Both the position numbers and the translations under genes were made by a program. The notes under the pieces were generated by a model. That model saw only the letters and a program-made list of their open reading frames with translations. It did no database searches and had not been told where the DNA came from. A stretch of DNA of 64,000 nt, from the NCBI GenBank assembly GCA_029721435.1, contig CM056573.1, forward strand, positions 70,870,001 through 70,934,000. Reading direction: 5' to 3'. The stretch is from Gymnothorax reevesii. Taxonomy: Eukaryota > Chordata > Actinopteri > Anguilliformes > Muraenidae. Below, one piece after another: positions 19,737-32,129 of the stretch (positions are counted from its first letter, which is position 1; each line of letters starts with the position of its first letter).

Positions 19737-20073
19737 GGGAGACGCAGTAGCACAGTGGAGAGCATGGGCTTGACTTGGGATGGAAAGATTCTGTGTTCAA
19801 GTCCTTGCCTTAGCCTGTGCAAAGTGTTCTCAGGCAAACCTCTTCACTTCCACACTACCTCACTCTACCCAGGTGTACAAATGGGTCCCAGCAAAATTGT
19901 CAGGGGAACTTGACTGAGAGCAGTGGGAGAACCCGAGTTGGACTAGTGTCCCATCGAGGGGGTTTAGCAATACTCCTATTTGCTTCATGTCACAGAAACC
20001 AGGGTTAAACACAGGCCTGGTGGGCCTCCAGGCATGACCTCCACGCCTGGTTAGAAATAGTCTTTATTCCGTC
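19737..20073 (+). mobile_element. tRNA-derived SINE, U7 copy
   Basis: Like U5 but starting GGGAGACGCAG; A box TAGCACAGTGG. Confidence 0.75.
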
Positions 20074-20590
20074 TGAGCAGCTGCTCATTTTGAAAACAAG
20101 AAGGGCACTTGGTAGAGCTCATACCTCCGCCAAGCCCACATGTAAGAATTATTGGATCTGGATCCAGGAGAGTATCATCCAGACCAACAACAGCTGTGAT
20201 TAGTTCCTCTTTTAGGGCAGATTCTATTCAGTGCTGAAATTTTCTGAAAATCTGTTCATTACATAAGGACATACCGAATTGTTCCGAATATAAGACGATT
20301 CTGGATATGAGACTACTCCCCTTTCTCAAGTCATATTTTGGAAAAAATAGGGTTTTGATGACAAAACTTGTTTTAGTCACTAAAGAATAATAATCATCGC
20401 AAAAATTTCTTTGAAAATACTGATAAAACAAACTGAAAGAAAAACCAATATAAAAGATTTCAGGCTGTTGTTTTGCGCCATCTATTGTTGTGAACATGTA
20501 TTGAGTATAGACAATAAAACGCACACGCAGGATGACTGTTATTGTTCGAAGCCGAGTCCACGGAAAATACGACGACCCCATTTCTCCGCT

Positions 20591-21499
20591 GTGACGTGTC
20601 TTTAATGGAACGGCGAAGGCGTCAAAGATAAAACAGGGTCACTTGAGCAAAAGGAGAGGAAATAGTAAACATGCCCGATGGACGAGAGATGCTAACTTAC
20701 TGAGATTCCGCAGAAAAGTCACTGTTATGTCAAAGACGCAGATTGCATCGTATGCCTGTTCCGTGGATATGTAAAAAGCACCGTTGCCATAAACATATCT
20801 CCCCAGCGGGCCACAGTACGAAGTAGATTCCCAGTCCGTCGTGGAAACATATACTGGTGTACGTGCGATTAGGTCGTGATTGTTTTTAAATTTCATTTGA
20901 TTTCATTTGACACACTCTTTTTACTTGAACAAAAGATTGACCGCGATTCCGTACCATGCTTTCTGTTAACGTTCTGACAAAATGTGGCAGCCCTCCATGC
21001 TTCGGGTCGGGCGTGTAAAGTCACCGAACAGGCCTTGTGGTGACGTGTCTTAAATGGAACACTCGAGGCGTCATAAATCAGACCGGGTCACTTGAGCAGA
21101 AGAAAACAAAGGAGTAAACAAGCCCGATGGATGAGAGGTTCGAATTCTCTTGGATTCTGCTGAGAAGTCGCTTTGACGTCAAAGAGCCAGAGTGCATCGA
21201 ATGTTCATTTTGTTGCTATAACAACAGCACCGTTGCTATAAACAACTCTGCCCAGCGAGCCGACGGAAGAATGCTGATTCTCAGTCCGTGTCCAATGCTC
21301 ATGGAAAGATGTCCAGGAGTACATGCGATTTGGCAGTGATTTTATTTTTATGAAATTAGATTTTAATTGACTCACTCTTTGTTTAAACAAAAAAAAAATG
21401 ACCGCGATTCAGTAGCATGCTTTCTGTTTACGTATTGACAAAATGTGCCTGCCCTCCACTTAGCCGTCGGGCTTGTCTTGTGACCAAACAGGCTCTGCT
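20591..21499. repeat. Subrepeat pair A-B, U7
   Basis: B begins at 21040. U5 type, with a private GCTAACTTACTG in A. Confidence 0.85.
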
Positions 21500-21724
21500 G
21501 TGACGTGACTTAAATGGATCAGCGGAGGTTTCAAATTCTCCGGCAGCTACAGGTCTCAAAAAAGTTGGGACACTTGTAAAAAAGGGGCTTTAAAAGCATT
21601 GAATTTCTAAGAGAATCAGCTGAAAGAACATTTAGCAAGTAATTAAGTTAACTGTCATCTGCTGCGCAACATGATGACTTATAAAAGGGTTGTCATTGAG
21701 AGGCTGAGTTTCTCAGAAGTAAAG

Positions 21725-21972
21725 ATGGCCAGAGGCTCTCCCACCTGTGAAGGCTTGCATAAAAAAGATGTTGAATAATTTAAAAACACTGCTCCTCGGC
21801 GTAAAATTGCAAAGGCATTGAAGGTCTCATCATCTTCAGTACATGACATCATCAAAAGATTCAGAGTAACTGGAAAAATCTCTGCCTGTAAGGGACTAGG
21901 CCGAGACCTTTACTGGATGCCCTTTATCTTTGGACCCTCAGATGCCACTGCATCACTCACCGGCATAATTCT
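21725..21972 (+). mobile_element. Tc1-like fragment, U7
   Basis: Matches U5, with the single TAA after HKKDVE. Confidence 0.75.
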
Positions 21973-22032
21973 TGGGATTCTGCAATGATAGAGAAAGAAA
22001 AAACATCACTGATTATACCTAGAACTGCCACA

Positions 22033-22287
22033 AGGTCATTCTGACCTCCATTAGTCCCAGTGCAAAAGAATGTAAATGGACGATATAGGGGCTGACTACG
22101 GAGCTAGTCAGATTGGCAGCTCAAAGCACTTGACAGTAGCCTAATACCTCACGTATGCCCATTTATGCAACACATTCATACACTGACGGCTACGCAAGGC
22201 AGTCAACTGCATCTTGGTTGACTGCATTTTGTTACTTTTTGAATGGTGTGCAGGCGCATATATAAGCCAGTTGCTGTCATGACGTCA
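22033..22287 (+). promoter_or_regulatory. Regulatory-looking segment into U8
   Basis: All four motifs intact, spacer TTC. Confidence 0.45.
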
Positions 22288-22647
22288 GAATCAATTTGTT
22301 CTCCCATTTTGCAGGTAGAAATTGTGATTGTCACAGAGCTGTTCTTCTATTCATTAAGTTTATTTAGTAAGCTGGTTAGGATACCAGAAAAAGAAATTAA
22401 TCAGAGGAAATGGATGAATGTAAGTCAGGCTTTGACAAAGCTTCAGGACATGAGTTCTTGTGAGTCAGATGGAGAAGAAATATCAGGGCTCAGTGATGCT
22501 TCTAGGTCTAGTGAATCCGACTCCGATTTTGAAACTGAATGCGATCGTGAGCCACACGGTAAAGGTATCACAGCTGCTGGGCAAACTAAGCCTTTGATGC
22601 CAGGAAGGTCACCAAAACTGGATATTTATTCACGTCATAATGCTTAG
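22243..22647 (+). CDS. Acidic Ser-rich ORF, U8 copy (134 codons)
   Basis: The predicted protein is identical to that of U6. Confidence 0.3.
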   Translation: MVCRRIYKPVAVMTSESICSPILQVEIVIVTELFFYSLSLFSKLVRIPEKEINQRKWMNVSQALTKLQDMSSCESDGEEISGLSDASRSSESDSDFETECDREPHGKGITAAGQTKPLMPGRSPKLDIYSRHNA

Positions 22648-22922
22648 GTTTCACAGCATAATTTCAAGTCCAAATACTTTGAAACATTTAAAATTAGCCA
22701 CAATAGCCAACAAATTGATGCTTTAAAGCTCTGACCTCTATACTATTTAATCAATGAAGAATCTTAGCAAAACACCATTTATTGTCCTCTGAATTCTGAA
22801 AGTACTTTGAAATGCTTTCACTGAGGCAACACCTCACAGCTTAAAAGTATTACAAAGAGTGGTATATTTTTGTCGATAAAGAGGATGCAGTCATATTTCC
22901 ACGTCATCCATGCCATGATGAA

Positions 22923-23259
22923 GGGAGACGCAGTAGCGCAGTGGAGAGCATGGGCTTGACTTGGGATGGAAAGATTCTGTGTTCAAGTCCATGCCTTAGC
23001 CTGTGCAAAGTGTTCTCAGGCAAAACTCTTCACTTCCACACTGCCTCACTCTACCCAGGTGTACAAATGGGTCCCAGCAAAATTGTCAGGGAAACTTGAC
23101 TGAGAGCAGTGGGAGAACCCGAGTTGGACTAGTGTCCCATCGAGGGGGTTTAGCAATACTCCTATTTGCTTCATGTCACAGAAACCAGGGTTAAACACAG
23201 GCCTGGTGGGCCTCCAGGCATGACCTCCACGCCTGGTTAGAAATAGTCTTTATTCCGTC
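22923..23259 (+). mobile_element. tRNA-derived SINE, U8 copy
   Basis: Matches the U6 copy; both boxes intact. Confidence 0.75.
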
Positions 23260-23777
23260 TGAGCAGCTGCTCATTTTGAAAACAAGAAGGGCACTTGGTA
23301 GAGCTCATACCTCCGCCAAGCCCACATGTAAGTATTATTGGTTCTGGATCCAGGAGAGTATCATCCAGACCAACAACAGCTGTGATTAGTTCCTCTTTTA
23401 GGGCAGATTCTATTCAGTGCTGAAATTTTCTGAAAATCTGTTCATTACATAAGGACATACCGAATTGTTCCGAATATAAGACGATTCTGGATATGAGACT
23501 ACTCCCCTTTCTCAAGTCATATTTTGGAAAAAATAGGGTTTTAATGACAAAATCTTGTTTTAGTCACTAAAGAATAATAATCATCGCAAAAATTTCTTTG
23601 AAAATACTGATAAAACAAACTGAAAGAAAAACCAATATAAAAGATTGCAGGCTGTTGTTTTGCGCCATCTATTGTTGTGAACATGTATTGAGTATAGACT
23701 ATCAAACGCACACACAGGATCACTGTTATTGTTAGAAGCCTAGTCCACGGAAAATACGACGACCCCATTTCTCCGCT

Positions 23778-24686
23778 GTGACGTGTCTTTAATGGAACGG
23801 CGGAGGCGTCAAAGATAAAACAGGGTCACTTGAGCAAAAGGAGAGGAAATAGTAAACATGCCCGATGGACGAGAGATGCTAATTTACTGAGATTCCGCAG
23901 AGAAGTCACTGTTATGTCAAAGACGCAGAGTGCATCGTATGCCTGTTCCGTGGATATGTAAAAAGCACCGTTGCCATAAACATATCTCCCCAGCGGGCCA
24001 CAGTACGAAGTAGATTCCCAGTCCGTCGTGGAAACATATACTGGTGTACGTGCGATTAGGTCGTGATTGTTTTTAAATTTCATTTGATTTCATTTGACAC
24101 ACTCTTTTTACTTGAACAAAAGATTGACCGCGATTCCGTACCATGCTTTCTGTTAACGTTCTGACAAAATGTGGCAGCCCTCCATGCTTAGGGTCGGGCG
24201 TGTAAAGTCACCGAACAGGCCTTGTGGTGACGTGTCTTAAATGGAACACTCGAGGCGTCATAAATCAGACCGGGTCACTTGAGCAGAAGAAAACAAAGGA
24301 GTAAACAAGCCCGATGGATGAGAGGTTCGAATTCTCTTGGATTCTGCTGAGAAGTCGCTTTGACGTCAAAGAGCCAGAGTGCATCGAATGTTCATTTTGT
24401 TGCTATAACAACAGCACCGTTGCAATAAACAACTCTGCCCAGCGAGCCGACGGAAGAATGCTGATTCTCAGTCCGTGTCCAATGCTCATGGAAAGATGTC
24501 CAGGAGTACATGCGATTTGGCAGTGATTTTATTTTTATGAAATTAGATTTTAATTGACTCACTCTTTGTTTAAACAAAAAAAAAATGACCGCGATTCAGT
24601 AGCATGCTTTCTGTTTACGTATTGACAAAATGTGCCTGCCCTCCACTTAGCCGTCGGGCTTGTCTTGTGACCAAACAGGCTCTGCT
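23778..24686. repeat. Subrepeat pair A-B, U8
   Basis: B begins at 24227. A is of the U6 type but B is of the U5/U7 type; the switch lies at about 24.1-24.4 kb. Private GTTGCAATAAAC in B. Confidence 0.85.
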
Positions 24687-24911
24687 GTGACGTGACTTAA
24701 ATGGATCAGCGGAGGTTTCAAATTCTCCGGCAGCTACAGGTCTCAAAAAAGTTGGGACACTTGTAAAAAAGGGGCTTTAAAAGCATTGAATTTCTAAGAG
24801 AATCAGCTGAAAGAACATTTAGCAAGTAATTAAGTTAACTGTCATCTGCTGCGCAACATGATGACTTATAAAAGGGTTGTCATTGAGAGGCTGAGTTTCT
24901 CAGAAGTAAAG

Positions 24912-25159
24912 ATGGCCAGAGGCTCTCCCACCTGTGAAGGCTTGCATAAAAAAGATGTTGAATAATTTAAAAACACTGCTCCTCGGCGTAAAATTGCAAA
25001 GGCATTGAAGGTCTCATCATCTTCAGTACATGACATCATCAAAAGATTCAGAGTAACTGGAAAAATCTCTGCATGTAAGGGACTAGGCCGAGACCTTTAC
25101 TGGATGCCCTTTATCTTTGGACCCCCAGATGCCACTGCATCACTCACCGGCATGATTCT
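24912..25159 (+). mobile_element. Tc1-like fragment, U8
   Basis: RRKIA open as in U5; GCATGTAAGG and GGACCCCCAG differ. Confidence 0.75.
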
Positions 25160-25219
25160 TGGGATTCTGCAATAATAGAGAAAGAAAAAACATCACTGAT
25201 TATACCTAGAACTGCCACA

Positions 25220-25474
25220 AGGTCATTCTGACCTCCATTAGTCCCAGTGCAAAAGAATGTAAATGGACTATATAGGGGCTGACTATGGAGCTAGTCAGAT
25301 TGGCAGCTCAAAGCACTTGACAGTAGCCTAATACCTCACGTATGCCCATTTATGCAGCACATTCATACACTGACAGCTACGCAAGGCAGTCAACTGCATC
25401 TTGGTTGACTGCATTTTGTTACTTTTTGAATGGTGTGCAGGCGCATATATAAGCCAGTTGCTGTCATGACGTCA
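25220..25474 (+). promoter_or_regulatory. Regulatory-looking segment into U9
   Basis: All four motifs intact, spacer TTC; CTGACAGCTACG is private. Confidence 0.45.
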
Positions 25475-25921
25475 GAATCAATTTGTTCTCCCATTTTGCA
25501 GGTAGAAATTGTGATTGTCACAGAGCTGTTCTTCTATTCATTTAGTTTATTTAGTAAGCTGGTTAGGATACCAGAAAAAGAAATTAATCAGAGGAAATGG
25601 ATGAATGTAAGTCAGGCTTTGGCAAAGCTTCAGGACATGAGTTCTTGTGAGTCAGATGGAGAAGAAATATCAGGGCTCAGTGATGCTTCTAGGTCTAGTG
25701 AATCCGACTCCCATTTTGAAACTGAATGCGATCGTGAGCCACACGGTAAAGGTATCACAGCTGCTGTGCAAACTAAGCCTTTGATGCCAGGAAGGTCACC
25801 AAAACTGGATATTTATTCACGTCATAATGCTAAGGTTTCACAGCATAATTTCAAGTCCAAATACTTTGAAACATTTAAAATTAGCCACAATAGCCAACAA
25901 ATTGAAGCTTTAAAGCTCTGA
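25430..25921 (+). CDS. Acidic Ser-rich ORF, U9 copy, extended to 163 codons
   Basis: The usual TAG is AAG, so the frame continues for 29 more residues (KVSQHNFKSKYFETFKISHN and on) to TGA at 25919-25921. Full-length start present. Confidence 0.35.
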   Translation: MVCRRIYKPVAVMTSESICSPILQVEIVIVTELFFYSFSLFSKLVRIPEKEINQRKWMNVSQALAKLQDMSSCESDGEEISGLSDASRSSESDSHFETECDREPHGKGITAAVQTKPLMPGRSPKLDIYSRHNAKVSQHNFKSKYFETFKISHNSQQIEALKL

Positions 25922-26109
25922 CCTCTATACTATTTAATCAATGAAGAATCTTAGCAAAACACCATTTATTGTCCTCTGAATTCTGAAAGTACTTTGAAAT
26001 GCTTTCACTGAGGCAACACCTCACAGCTTAAAAGTATTACAAAGAGTGGTGCATTTTTGTCAATAAAGAGGATGCAGTCATATTTCCACGTCATCCATGC
26101 CATGATGAA

Positions 26110-26446
26110 GGGAGACGCAGTAGCGCAGTGGAGAGCATGGGCTTGACTTGGGATGGAAAGATTCTGTGTTCAAGTCCTTGCCTTAGCCTGTGCAAAGTGT
26201 TCTCAGGCAAAACTCTTCACTTCCACACTACCTCACTCTACCCAGGTGTACAAATGGGTCCCAGCAAAATTGTCAGGGAAACTTGACTGAGAGCAGTGGG
26301 AGAACCCGAGTTGGACTAGTGTCCCATCGAGGGGGTTTAGCAATACTCCTATTTGCTTCATGTCACAGAAACCAGGGTTAAACACAGGCCTGATGGGCCT
26401 CCAGGCATGACCTCCACGCCTGGTTAGAAATAGTCTTTATTCTGTC
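26110..26446 (+). mobile_element. tRNA-derived SINE, U9 copy
   Basis: Both boxes intact; alpha-type GCCTGATGGGCC and ATTCTGTCTG at the end, as in U4. Confidence 0.75.
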
Positions 26447-26964
26447 TGAGCAGCTGCTCATTTTGAAAACAAAAAGGGCACTTGGTAGAGCTCATACCTC
26501 CGCCAAGCCCACATGTAAGTATTATTGGTTCTGGATCCAGGAGAGTATCATCCAGACCAACAACAGCTGTGATTAGTTCCTCTTTTAGGGCAGATTCTAT
26601 TCAGTGCTGAAATTTTCTGAAAATCTGTTCATTACATAAGGACATACCGAATTGTTCCGAATATAAGACGATTCTGGATATGAGACTACTCCCCTTTCTC
26701 AAGCCATACTTTGGAAAAAATAGGGTTTTGATGACAAAATCTTGTTTTAATCGCTAAAGAATAATAATACTCGCAAAAATATCTTTGAAAATACTGATAA
26801 AACAAACTGAAAGAAAAACCAATATAAAAGATTGCAGGCTGTTGTTTTGCGCCATCTATTGTTGTGAACATGTATTGAGTATAGACTATAAAACGCACAC
26901 ACAGGATGACTGTTATTGTTAGAAGCCTAGTCCACGGAAAATACGACGACCCCATTTCTCCGCT

Positions 26965-27848
26965 GTGACGTGTCTTTAATGGAACGGCGGAGGCGTCAAA
27001 GATAAAACAGGGTCACTTGAGCAAAAGGAGAGGAAATAGTAAACATGCCCGATGGACGAGAGATGCTAATTTACTGAGATTCCGCAGAGAAGTCGCTGTT
27101 ATGTCAAAGACGCAGAGTGCATCGTATGCCTGTTCCGTGGATATGTAAAAAGCACCGTTGCCATAAACATATCTCCCCAGCGGGCCACAGTACGAAGTAG
27201 ATTCCCAGTCCGTCGTGGAAACATATACTGGTGTACGTGCGATTAGGTAGTGATTGTTTTTAAATTTCATTTGATTTCATTTGACACACTCTTTTTACTT
27301 GAACAAAAGATTTCTGTTAACGTTCTGACAAAATGTGGCAGCCCTCCATGCTTAGGGTCGGGCGTGTAAAGTCACCGAACAGGCCTTGTGGTGACGTGTC
27401 TTAAATGGAACATTCGAGGCGTCATAAATCAGACCGGGTCACTAGAGCAGAAGAAAACAAAGGAGTAAACAAGCCCGATGGATGAGAGGTTCGAATTCTC
27501 TTGGATTCTGCTGAGAAGTCGCTTTGACGTCAAAGAGCCAGAGTGCATCGAATGTTCATTTCGTTGCTATAACAACAGCACCGTTGCTATAAACAACTCT
27601 GCCCAGGGAGCCGACGGAAGAATGCTGATTCTCAGTCCGTGTCCAATGCTCATGGAAAGATGTCCAGGAGTACGTGCGATTTGGCCGTGATTTTATTTTT
27701 ATGAAATTAGATTTTAATGGACACACTCTTTGTTTAAACAAAAAAAATGACCGCGATTCAGTAGCATGCTTTCTGTTTACGTATTGACAAAATGTGCCTG
27801 CCCTCCACTTATCCGTCGGGCTTGTCTTGTGACCAAACAGGCTCTGCT
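26965..27848. repeat. Subrepeat pair A-B, U9 (23-bp deletion in A)
   Basis: B begins at 27391. The ACCGCGATTCCGTACC part of A is lost at about 27310. B has TTTCGTTGC. Confidence 0.85.
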
Positions 27849-28072
27849 GTGACGTGACTTAAATGGATCAGCGGAGGTTTCAAATTCTCCGGCAGCTACA
27901 GGTCTCAAAAAAGTTGGGACACTTGAAAAAAGGGCCTTTAAAAGCATTGAATTTCTAAGAGAATCAGCTGAAAGAACATTTAGCAAGTAATTAAGTTAAC
28001 TGTCATCTGCTGCGCAACATGATTACTTATAAAAGGGTTGTCAATGAGAGGCTGAGTTTCTCAGAAGTAAAG

Positions 28073-28321
28073 ATGGCCAGAAGCTCTCCCACCTGTGAAG
28101 GCTTGCATAAAAAAAAATGTTGAATACTTTAAAAACACTGCTCCTCGACGTTAAATTGCAAAGGCATTGAAGGTCTCATCATCTTCAGTACATGACATCA
28201 TCAAAAGATTCAGAGTAACTGGAAAAATCTCTGCCTGTAAGGGACTAGGCCGAGACCTTTACTGGATGCCCTTTATCTTCGGACCCTCAGATGCCACTGC
28301 ATCACTCACCGGCATGATTCT
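28073..28321 (+). mobile_element. Tc1-like fragment, U9
   Basis: GTTAAA stop; short A-run giving HKKKC. Confidence 0.75.
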
Positions 28322-28381
28322 TGGGATTCTGCAATAATAGAGAAAGAAAAAACATCACTGATTATACCTAAAACTGCCACA

Positions 28382-28636
28382 AGTTCATTTTTACCTCCAT
28401 TACTCCCAGTGCAAAAGAATGTAAATGGACTATATAGGGGCTGACTATGGAGCTAGTCAGATTGGCAGCTCAAAGCACTTGACAGTAGCCTAATACCTCA
28501 CGTATGCCCATTTATGCAACACATTCATACACTGACGGCTACGCAAGGCAGTGAACTGCATCTTGGTTCACTGCATTTTGTTACTTTTTGAATGGTGTGC
28601 AGGCGCATATAGAAGCCAGTTGCTGTCATGACGTCA
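28382..28636 (+). promoter_or_regulatory. Regulatory-looking segment into U10 (ERE-like site and TATA both changed)
   Basis: ERE-like arms are AGTTCA and TTACCT, so the palindrome is lost. TATA is ATATAGAAG. Hairpin arms are covaried as in U3 (28548-28555, 28567-28574). CRE intact. Confidence 0.45.
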
Positions 28637-28996
28637 GAATCAATTTGTTCTCCCATTTTGCAGGTAGAAATTGTGATTGTCACAGAGCTGTTCTTCTATT
28701 CATTTAGTTTATTTAGTAAGCTGGTTAGGATACCAGAAAAAGAAATTAATCAGAGGAAATGGATGAATGTAAGTCAGGCTTTGGCAAAGCTTCAGGACAT
28801 GAGTTCTTGTGAGTCAGATGGAGAAGAAATATCAGGGCTCAGTGATGCTTCTAGGTCTAGTGAATCCGACTCCCATTTTGAAACTGAATGCGATCGTGAG
28901 CCACACGGTAAAGGTATCACAGCTGCTGTGCAAACTAAGCCTTTGATGCCAGGAAGGTCACCAAAACTGGATATTTATTCACGTCATAATGCTTAG
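28628..28996 (+). CDS. Acidic Ser-rich ORF, U10 copy (122 codons from internal ATG)
   Basis: Same protein as U3, with the same stop created by the TATA-box change upstream. Confidence 0.3.
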   Translation: MTSESICSPILQVEIVIVTELFFYSFSLFSKLVRIPEKEINQRKWMNVSQALAKLQDMSSCESDGEEISGLSDASRSSESDSHFETECDREPHGKGITAAVQTKPLMPGRSPKLDIYSRHNA

Positions 28997-29271
28997 GTTT
29001 CACAGCATAATTTCAAGTCCAAATACTTTGAAACATTTAAAATTAGCCACAATAGCCAACAAATTGAAGCTTTAAAGCTCTGACCTCTATACTATTTAAT
29101 CAATGAAGAATCTTAGCAAAACACCATTTATTGTCCTCTGAATTCTGAAAGTACTTTGAAATGCTTTCACTGAGGCAACACCTCACAGCTTAAAAGTATT
29201 ACAAAGAGTGGTGCATTTTTGTCAATAAAGAGGATGCAGTCATATTTCCACGTCATCCATGCCATGATGAA

Positions 29272-29608
29272 GGGAGACGCAGTAGCGCAGTGGAGAGCAT
29301 GGGCTTGACTTGGGATGGAAAGATTCTGTGTTCAAGTCCTTGCCTTAGCCTGTGCAAAGTGTTCTCAGGCAAAACTCTTCACTTCCACACTGCCTCACTC
29401 TACCCAGGTGTACAAATGGGTCCCAGCAAAATTGTCAGGGAAACTTGACTGAGAGCAATGGGAGAACCCGAGTTGGACTAGTGTCCCATCGAGGGGGTTT
29501 AGCAATACTCCTATTTGCTTCATGTCACAGAAACCAGGGTTAAACACAGGCCTGATGGGCCTCCAGGCATGACCTCCACGCCTGGTTAGAAATAGTCTTT
29601 ATTCCGTC
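29272..29608 (+). mobile_element. tRNA-derived SINE, U10 copy
   Basis: Same sequence type as U3. Confidence 0.75.
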
Positions 29609-30126
29609 GGAGCAGCTGCTCATTTTGAAAACAAGAAGGGCACTTGGTAGAGCTCATACCTCCGCCAAGCCCACATGTAAGTATTATTGGTTCTGGATCC
29701 AGGAGAGTATCATCCAGACCAACAACAGCTGTGATTAGTTCCTCTTTTAGGGCAGATTCTATTCAGTGCTGAAATTTTCTGAAAATCTGATCATTACATA
29801 AGGACATACCGAATTGTTCCGAATATAAGACGATTCTGGATATGAGACTACTGCCCTTTCTCAAGTCATATTTTGGAAAAAATAGGGTTTTGATGACAAA
29901 ATCTTGTTTTAGTCACTAAAGAATAATAATCATCGCAAAAATTTCTTTGAAAATACTGATAAAACAAACTGAAAGAAAAACCAATATAAAAGATTTCAGG
30001 CTGTTGTTTTGCGCCATCCATTGTTGTGAACATGTATTGAGTATAGACCATAAAACGCACACACAGGATGACTGTTATTGTTAGAAGCCTAGTCCACGGA
30101 AAATACGACGACCCCATTTCTCCGCT

Positions 30127-31031
30127 GTGACGTGTCTTTAATGGAATGGCGGAGGCGTCAAAGATAAAACAGGCTCACTTGAGCAAAAGGAGAGGAAATA
30201 GTAAACATGCCCGATGGACGAGAGATGCTAATTTAATGAGATTCCGCAGAGAAGTCACTGTTATGTCAAAGACGCAGAGTGCATCGTATGCCTGTTCCGT
30301 GGATATGTAAAAAGCACCGTTGCCATAAACATATCTCCCCAGCGGGCCACAGTACGAAGTAGATTCCCAGTCCGTCGTGGAAACATATACTGGTGTACGT
30401 GCGATTAGGTAGTGATTGTTTTTAAATTTCATTTGATTTCATTTGACACACTCTTTTTACTTGAACAAAAGATTGACCGCGATTCCGTACCATGTTTTCT
30501 GTTAACGTTCTGACAAAATGTGGCAGCCCTCCATGCTTAGGGTCGGGCGTGTAAAGTCACCGAACAGGCCTTGTGGTGACGTGTCTTAAATGGAACACCC
30601 GAGGGGTCATAAATCAGACCGGGTCACTTGAGCAGAAGAAAACAAAGGAGTAAAGAAGCCCGATGGATGAGAGGTTCGAATTCTCTTGGATTCTGCTGAG
30701 AAGTCGCTTTGACGTCAAAGAGCCAGAGTGCATCGAATGTTCATTTTGTTGCTATAACAACAGCACCGTTGCTATAAACAACTCTGCCCAGGGAGCCGAC
30801 GGAAGAATGCTGATTCTCAGTCCGTGTCCAATGCTCATGGAAAGATGTCCAGGAGTACGTGCGATTTGGCCGTGATTTTATTTTTATGAAATTAGATTTT
30901 AATTGACTCACTCTTTGTTTAAACAAAAAAAATGCGCGATTCAGTAGCATGCTTTCTGTTTACGTATTGACAAAATGTGCCTGCCCTCCACTTAGCCGTC
31001 GGGCTTGTCTTGTGACCAAACAGGCTCTGCT
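30127..31031. repeat. Subrepeat pair A-B, U10
   Basis: B begins at 30576. Same type as U3, except TTGCTATAAC where U3 has TTGCTGTAAC. Confidence 0.85.
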
Positions 31032-31255
31032 GTGACGTGACTTAAATGGATCAGCGTAGGTTTCAAATTCTCCGGCAGCTACAGGTCTCAAAAAAGTTGG
31101 GACACTTGTAAAAAGGGGCTTTAAAAGCATTGAATTTCTAAGAGAATCAGCTGAAAGAACATTTAGCAAGTAATTAAGTTAACTGTCATCTGCTGCGCAA
31201 CATGATTACTTATAAAAGGGTTGTCATTGAGAGGCTGAGTTTCTCAGAAGTAAAG

Positions 31256-31505
31256 ATGGCCAGAAGCTCTCCCACCTGTGTAGGCTTGCATAAAAAAAAA
31301 ATGTTGAATACTTTTAAAACACTGCTTCTCGACGTTAAATTGCAAAGGCATTGAAGGTCTCATCATCTTCAGTACATGACATCATCAAAAGATTCAGAGT
31401 AACTGGAAAAATCTCTGCGTGTAAGGGACTAGGCCGAGACCTTTACTGGATGCCCTTTATCTTCGAACCCTCAGATGCCACTGCATCACTCACCGGCATG
31501 ATTCT
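31256..31505 (+). mobile_element. Tc1-like fragment, U10
   Basis: Matches U3 at +22,276. Confidence 0.75.
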
Positions 31506-31565
31506 TGGGATTCTGCAATAATAGAGAAAGAAAAAACATCACTGATTATACCTAAAACTGCCACA

Positions 31566-31820
31566 AAGTCATTTTGACCTCCATTAGTCCCAGTGCAAAA
31601 GAATGTAAATGGACTATATAGCGGCTGACTATGGAGCTAGTCAGATTGGCAGCTCAAAGCACTTGACAGTTGCCTAATACCTCACGTATGCCCATGTATG
31701 CAACACATTCATACACTGACGGCTACGCAAGGCAGTCAACTGCATCTTGGTTGACTGCATTTTGTTACTTTTTGAATGGTGTGCAGGCGCATATATAAGC
31801 CAGTTGCTGTCATGACGTCA
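31566..31820 (+). promoter_or_regulatory. Regulatory-looking segment into U11 (one ERE arm changed)
   Basis: Left arm AAGTCA, right arm TGACCT; hairpin, TATA and CRE intact. Confidence 0.45.
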
Positions 31821-32129
31821 GAATCAATTTGTTCTCCCATTTTGCAGGTAGAAATAGTGATTGTCACAGAGCTGTTCTTCTATTCATTTAGTTTATTTAG
31901 TAAGCTGGTTAGGATACCAGAAAAAGAAATGGATCAGAGGAAATGGATGAATGTAAGTCAGGCTTTGGCAAAGCTTCAGGACGTGAGTTCTTGTGAGTCA
32001 GATGGAGAAGAAATATCAGGGTCAGTGATGCTTCTAGGTCTAGTGAATCCGACTCCTATTTTGAAACTGAATGCGATCGTGAGCCACACGGAAAAGGTAT
32101 CACAGCTGCTGGGCAACCTAAGCCTTTGA
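31776..32129 (+). pseudogene. Acidic ORF, U11 copy, frameshifted
   Basis: Same 2-nt deletion as U4; the two predicted products differ at one residue (HTEKVS versus HTVKVS). Confidence 0.4.

Larger units (their letters stand above)
19057..22242 (+). repeat. Array unit U7 (3,186 bp)
   Basis: Second copy of the U5 type. A private change is TGCTTCGGGTC near 21000, where other units read TGCTTAGGGTC. Confidence 0.98.
22243..25429 (+). repeat. Array unit U8 (3,187 bp)
   Basis: Second copy of the U6 type up to about 24.2 kb. It then switches to the U5/U7 type downstream sequence (CAGCGAGCC, GTACATGCG), marking the right end of the 6,372-bp duplication. Confidence 0.97.
25430..28591 (+). repeat. 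Array unit U9 (3,162 bp, shortest)
   Basis: Shortened by a 23-bp deletion at about 27310, which removes the ACCGCGATTCCG segment of subrepeat A; the junction GATTTCTGTT has T-rich microhomology. The ORF stop is changed from TAG to AAG. The ERE-like palindrome at its end (28382-28396) is broken in both arms. Confidence 0.97.
28592..31775 (+). repeat. Array unit U10 (3,184 bp), twin of U3
   Basis: Shares every private U3 variant. Differences noticed include CTGCCCTTTC near 29852, CCATCCATTG near 30015 and CAGCGTAGG near 31056. The ERE-like palindrome at its end has one arm altered (AAGTCA). Confidence 0.98.
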
